Shown in pieces: positions 14,995 through 18,090 of a stretch of 18,090 bases of DNA. The translations under genes and the position numbers were made by a program. How positions within the stretch are numbered: position 1 is the stretch's first letter; each line of letters starts with the position of its first letter. Source of the stretch: Ignavibacteria bacterium (GTDB taxonomy: Bacteria; Bacteroidota; Ignavibacteria; Ignavibacteriales; Melioribacteraceae). The stretch is from NCBI GenBank assembly GCA_027347545.1, contig DAIEQT010000090.1:1-18090 (forward strand), in the 5' to 3' direction. The notes below the pieces were generated by a model that saw nothing but the letters and a program-made list of their open reading frames with translations, searched no databases and was not told where the DNA came from.

Positions 14995-15189
14995 TTGGAA
15001 TCCAATAGCCGCAATCAGATAAAGCCGGGTTTGCGCGTTGCCATTGTGCTGAAAGAAGATCAGCGAAGCAATAAACTAACGGAAGGAATTGTAAAAGATA
15101 TTCTTACAAACTCACAGAACCATCCGCATGGAATTAAAGTGCGTCTCGAGACCGGCGTAGTTGGGCGCGTAAAGAAAATATTAGATTAA
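14995..15189 (+). CDS. ywbE: YwbE family protein (DUF2196)
   Basis: This 64-residue protein contains no internal Met, so it must start at TTG 14995, 3 nt past the helicase stop; GGGGAG about ten bases upstream lies inside the helicase 3' end. The sequence NQIKPGLRVAIVLKEDQRS, TEGIVKDILTNS, HPHGIKVRLETGVVGRVKKI matches the YwbE family: a small, basic SH3/KOW-like beta protein, with HPHGIKVRL the strongest signature. The biochemical role is not established to my knowledge. The KOW-like character and tight coupling to a DEAD-box helicase suggest RNA or ribosome binding (inference). The inverted repeat at 15190-15285 begins at its stop and may end the transcript. Confidence 0.85.
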   Translation: MESNSRNQIKPGLRVAIVLKEDQRSNKLTEGIVKDILTNSQNHPHGIKVRLETGVVGRVKKILD

Positions 15190-15285
15190 GGACGCTTCTA
15201 AAAATTAGCTTTTATAAAAATTTAACGCAGAGTTCGCAAAGAAAACGCAAAGTCCGCAAAGGATATTGATATTTTAGAAGCGCCC
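15190..15285. repeat. Inverted-repeat-bounded element with tandem 18-mers
   Basis: GGACGCTTCTAAAA at 15190-15203 and its inverted counterpart at 15272-15285 match at 13 of 14 positions. Between them, two copies of an 18-mer, AACGCAGAGTTCGCAAAG (15224-15241) and AACGCAAAGTCCGCAAAG (15244-15261), differ at two positions and are spaced with a 20-nt period. The element lies between the convergent YwbE and ABC-F genes, so the arms may act as a bidirectional transcription end. CGCAAAG-type intergenic repeats are, to my recollection, common in Bacteroidota-related genomes. No target-site duplication is evident. Confidence 0.65.
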
Positions 15286-15299
15286 TATAGAAAGCAGCA

Positions 15300-16931
15300 T
15301 TATAAATTTATTGCGGAAGCGTGATAGACTTCGTAGTGAATCTTTTTGATTCCCTCATCATTCAAGTACTCATCAAATGTCATGCGCTTATCAATAATTC
15401 CGGAAGGAATAATTTCTATAATTCTGTTAGCGATTGTATGTATAAACTGATGATCGTGCGAGCTGAAAAGGACTGTTCCCGGAAAATCAATTAAACTATT
15501 ATTCAATGCCGAGATTGCTTCCAAATCAAGGTGATTTGTCGGCTCATCAAGAATAAGAACATTCGCGCCGGTCAACATCATTTTTGCAAGAAGGCAGCGA
15601 ACTTTTTCTCCACCGGAAAGTACACTCGCTTTCTTCAAAGTTTCTTCACCGCTAAAAAGCATTCTTCCTAAAAATCCGCGGATGTAAGTTTCTTCTTTCT
15701 CCGTTGAATATTGACGAAGCCAATCTATGAGATTCAAATCTACGTTGAAGAAATCGGCATTATCCTTTGGGAAGTAAGCGAATCTGGTTGTAGCTCCCCA
15801 AACAAAATTTCCCTTATCAACTTTTTCTTTGCCGGTGAGAATGTTAAACAATGTGGTCTTTACTAAATCATTCGGTCCAACCAGCGCAATCTTATCACAC
15901 TTCTCCACTTTGAAAGTGAGATCATTCAAAATAATTTCTTCGACGGAACCTTTTGTTAGATTATTAATTTCGAGCTGATTGTTTCCGGCTTCACGCTCTT
16001 GTTTAAAAGCAATGTAAGGCATTTTGCGCGAGGATGGTTTTATGTCTTCTATCGTAAGATTTTCCAGCTGCTTTTTTCTTGATGTAGCTTGTTTGGATTT
16101 TGACGCATTAGCGCTGAAGCGGAAAATAAACTCTTGCAGTTCTGCTCTCTTGGCTTCAATCTTTTTATTTGCGTCTTTTGCTTGTTTTGCCGCGAGCTGA
16201 CTGCTTTCCAGCCAGAAATCATAATTGCCGGTGTACATTTGAATCTTGCCAAAATCAATATCTGCAATGTGTGTGCACACTTGATTTAAGAAGTGTCTAT
16301 CGTGCGAGATTACAATAACCGTGTTCTTAAACTTCTCGAGAAAATCTTCCAGCCAGCCAATCGAAATTATATCAAGATGATTTGTAGGCTCATCCAAAAG
16401 TAAAATGTCGGGATTGCCAAACAACGCTTGAGCCAAAAGGACTTTTACTTTTTCGTTACCGGACATTTCCTTCATCAACTTTGTATGATCTTCTGAGTTG
16501 ATTCCAAGTCCGCTCAACAATTCTGCCGCTTCGGATTCGGCTTCCCAGCCATATAGCTCTGCAAATTCACCTTCAAGTTCGGAAGCGCGGATTCCATCTT
16601 CATCACTGAAGTCTGGCTTTGCGTACAAAGCATCACGCTCTTCCATAATTGTAAAAAGTCTTTGATGTCCCATCATTACGGTTTTAATAACCTGGTATTC
16701 ATCATATTCAAACTGATTTTGTTTCAGCGTTGCAAGGCGCTCACCTTTTGTAATGCTAACTTCGCCGGATGTTGGTTCAATTTCGCCGGAAAGAATTTTT
16801 ATGAATGTTGATTTGCCGGAACCATTTGCGCCGATAATTCCGTAACAGTTTCCCGGTGTAAATTTTAGACTTACTTCTTCGAATAATGTCCGTTTGCCAA
16901 ATCTTAAAGAGAGATTGCCTGTACTTATCAT
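15300..16931 (-). CDS. ybiT: ABC-F family ATPase, YbiT type
   Basis: This 543-residue protein has two ABC cassettes and no membrane part, as in ABC-F translation factors. Cassette 1 has Walker A GANGSGKST (34-42), signature MSGNEKVKV (156-164) and ILLLDEPTNHLD with Glu181. The linker (AELQEFIFRFSANASKSKQA, then TSRKKQLENL) corresponds to the P-site-tRNA-interaction arm and closely resembles E. coli YbiT. Cassette 2 has signature VLSGGEKVR and VLILDEPTNHLDLE, but its Walker A is GPNDLVKTT (352-360), which lacks the glycines of GxNGxGKTT. YbiT-type proteins bind the ribosomal E site and influence early elongation; ATP hydrolysis at site 2 may be altered here. There is no ribosome binding site before the ATG at 16931. 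The start agrees with the conserved MISTGNLSLRFG segment. Confidence 0.92.
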   Translation of the reverse strand: MISTGNLSLRFGKRTLFEEVSLKFTPGNCYGIIGANGSGKSTFIKILSGEIEPTSGEVSITKGERLATLKQNQFEYDEYQVIKTVMMGHQRLFTIMEERDALYAKPDFSDEDGIRASELEGEFAELYGWEAESEAAELLSGLGINSEDHTKLMKEMSGNEKVKVLLAQALFGNPDILLLDEPTNHLDIISIGWLEDFLEKFKNTVIVISHDRHFLNQVCTHIADIDFGKIQMYTGNYDFWLESSQLAAKQAKDANKKIEAKRAELQEFIFRFSANASKSKQATSRKKQLENLTIEDIKPSSRKMPYIAFKQEREAGNNQLEINNLTKGSVEEIILNDLTFKVEKCDKIALVGPNDLVKTTLFNILTGKEKVDKGNFVWGATTRFAYFPKDNADFFNVDLNLIDWLRQYSTEKEETYIRGFLGRMLFSGEETLKKASVLSGGEKVRCLLAKMMLTGANVLILDEPTNHLDLEAISALNNSLIDFPGTVLFSSHDHQFIHTIANRIIEIIPSGIIDKRMTFDEYLNDEGIKKIHYEVYHASAINL

Positions 16932-17446
16932 TTATTAATTATTCCATATTCTAATTGGTGAACAAAAATTTGTAACGCTTTAATCGGCGCGCGACTTATG
17001 CTTGACTTGTTTTCACAGCTGTTTTGCATCAATTAAGATTTGCAAAGAAGAAGATGTTTGTTACCAAGGCAATTTTTGAAAACCGGAGAGGAAAAGACAC
17101 AAATTCGTTTGTTTGAGGGTGTTCTAATCCAAAACTCACCACAAAAATACTAATTAATCGGCTCGGTAACAATTTGGCGAAAAGAATGGGACTTTTATAC
17201 AACTTCTAATAATCAATCAAGCTATGGCGGAGATATGTTTCGTGTATATCTTAATTGTTGACGTGAATTAACAAAAGGAATTCACTGAAATATTGGGCTA
17301 AGTCATGGTGAGCTTGTCGAACCATAACACCACAAACTAAATAGCCACACTTCGACGAGCTCGGTGTGACAATAAATTAACAATTCAGTGGTTCAAAAGA
17401 ATAAATTCTTTTATAGATTTGGGCAAACATAAAATGAAGGAGCAGT
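16932..17446. other. 515-bp gene-poor intergenic region
   Basis: This region separates two genes that are divergently transcribed. It contains no intact gene. Short open stretches at 17054-17119 and 17154-17262 have protein-like composition (for example TIWRKEWDFYTTSNNQ in the second) but lack starts or are interrupted, so they could be remains of a decayed gene. The stem-loop pair near 17305-17368 is listed separately. A ribosome binding site (AAGGAG) just before 17447 belongs to the aldo/keto reductase. Confidence 0.5.
17305..17368. repeat. Pair of REP-like stem-loops in opposite orientation
   Basis: One element lies at 17305-17325 (best read on the minus strand) and one at 17347-17367 on the plus strand. 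Both are 21 nt, with a 5-bp stem and an 11-nt loop, TCGACAAGCTC versus TCGACGAGCTC. The stems differ at nearly every position yet still pair: ATGGT/ACCAT in the first, ACACT/GGTGT in the second. Both are followed by GAC. Paired compensatory changes indicate that the fold is maintained. Together the two copies also form a larger imperfect inverted repeat. Confidence 0.7.
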
Positions 17447-18090
17447 ATGGAATACGTTAATCTTGGCAGAAGCGGATTGAAGGTTAGCCGCCTTTGTCTA
17501 GGCACAATGAATTTTGGTCCTTATACAACCGAAGCTGACAGCTTTAGCATTATGAACCGTGCGCTTGAACTTGGAATTAATTTCTTTGATACGGCAAATG
17601 TTTATGGCGGTATCGAAAACCCAAGCGGATTGGGCGACACTGAAAAAATTATCGGCAACTGGCTTACTGAAGATAAAAGCCGCAGAGACAAAATTGTTTT
17701 GGCTACAAAAGTTTACGGAAGAATGGGAACGGCGCCAAATCAATCAAAGCTTTCGGCTTATCATATCCGCAAAGCTTGCGAAGACAGTTTGAAGCGGATG
17801 AAAACTGATCATATTGATTTGTATCAGATGCATCACATTGACCGGGAAACTCCGTTGGAAGAAATATTCCAAGCGATGGAACAATTAGTCCGCGAAGGAA
17901 AAATTACTTATTTGGGAAGCAGCAATTTTGCCGCATGGAATATTGCCGAAGCACAGATGTTAGCCAAACACAGAAATTTTCTTGGGCTTATGTCTGAACA
18001 AAGTATCTATAGTTTAAGAAACCGGAACATTGAATTGGAAGTAATTCCCGCTTGTAAACGTTTTGGTTTGGGATTGATTCCATGGAGTCC
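17447..18090 (+). CDS. Aldo/keto reductase, 3' end outside window
   Basis: The frame is open from ATG 17447 to the window end (214 codons seen); AAGGAG sits just upstream of the start. The N-terminus MEYVNLGRSGLKVSRLCLGT and GINFFDTANVYGG are the standard first signature of NADPH-dependent aldo/keto reductases. The catalytic tetrad can be read as Asp48, Tyr53, Lys88 (VLATKVYG) and His129 (DLYQMHHI). LGSSNFAAWNIAEA and GLMSEQSIYSLRNR match later strands of the TIM barrel, and the window stops at LGLIPWSP, before the NADPH-binding end. It is close to the YhdN/potassium-channel-beta-like subgroup that reduces aldehydes and ketones; the physiological substrate cannot be inferred. It is separated from the ABC-F gene by 515 bp and transcribed away from it. 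Confidence 0.92.
   Translation, partial: MEYVNLGRSGLKVSRLCLGTMNFGPYTTEADSFSIMNRALELGINFFDTANVYGGIENPSGLGDTEKIIGNWLTEDKSRRDKIVLATKVYGRMGTAPNQSKLSAYHIRKACEDSLKRMKTDHIDLYQMHHIDRETPLEEIFQAMEQLVREGKITYLGSSNFAAWNIAEAQMLAKHRNFLGLMSEQSIYSLRNRNIELEVIPACKRFGLGLIPWS

Noticed and set aside
15224..15261. CRISPR-like array
   Set aside because: Only two 18-nt copies with a 2-nt gap; no spacers and no cas genes.

Overview
The window is an AT-rich bacterial chromosome segment, most likely from the Bacteroidota/Ignavibacteriota side of the tree. That placement is inferred from the gene families: a two-component-regulator-propeller histidine kinase, a TonB receptor with an N-terminal carboxypeptidase-regulatory-like domain, a DUF5009/HGSNAT-type acyltransferase, a DUF5362 membrane protein and a YbiT-type ABC-F protein. 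There are no phage, IS or CRISPR genes. Codon use and composition look uniform, apart from a short GC-rich intergenic island near 6271-6330.

Layout. (i) 3-3371: the 3' part of a glycogen-debranching-type glycosidase, an AT-rich spacer with two A/T palindromes, a doubtful 69-codon ORF, and a membrane HGSNAT/NagX-like acetyltransferase. Together these suggest glycan handling. (ii) 3446-3688: a small DUF4342 protein. (iii) 6848 down to 3700 on the minus strand: a lipoprotein, a TonB-dependent receptor and a single-domain PAS protein, probably one outer-membrane uptake or sensing cluster. (iv) 6988-10884: a hybrid-size sensor kinase with 14 propeller-blade motifs, a Y_Y_Y domain, one membrane segment and HisKA_3/HATPase, followed by its NarL-type response regulator. 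The kinase is divergent from the lipoprotein/TonB cluster. (v) 10885-11342: a perfect 16-nt palindrome and a second dyad, then an 82-aa small protein of unknown function and a strong terminator. (vi) 11428-12135: an exported all-helical protein made of two ~104-residue repeats with a repeated histidine triad, closed by a hairpin. (vii) 13365 down to 12170 on the minus strand: tRNA-Ala(CGC), a DUF5362 membrane protein and a CDF-like cation transporter with a Cys/His tail. (viii) 13705-15189: an RhlE-type DEAD-box helicase followed 3 nt later by a YwbE-family protein, a likely RNA-related pair. (ix) 15190-15285: a small inverted-repeat-bounded element with tandem CGCAAAG-containing 18-mers. (x) 16931 down to 15300: a YbiT-type ABC-F ATPase. 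(xi) 16932-17446: a gene-poor stretch holding two covarying REP-like stem-loops, then the 5' part of an aldo/keto reductase that leaves the window.

Most genes belong to known families. The least explained objects are the duplicated His-rich exported protein, the palindrome plus 82-aa protein behind the kinase/regulator pair, the PAS protein coupled to the TonB receptor, and the two structured intergenic repeats.
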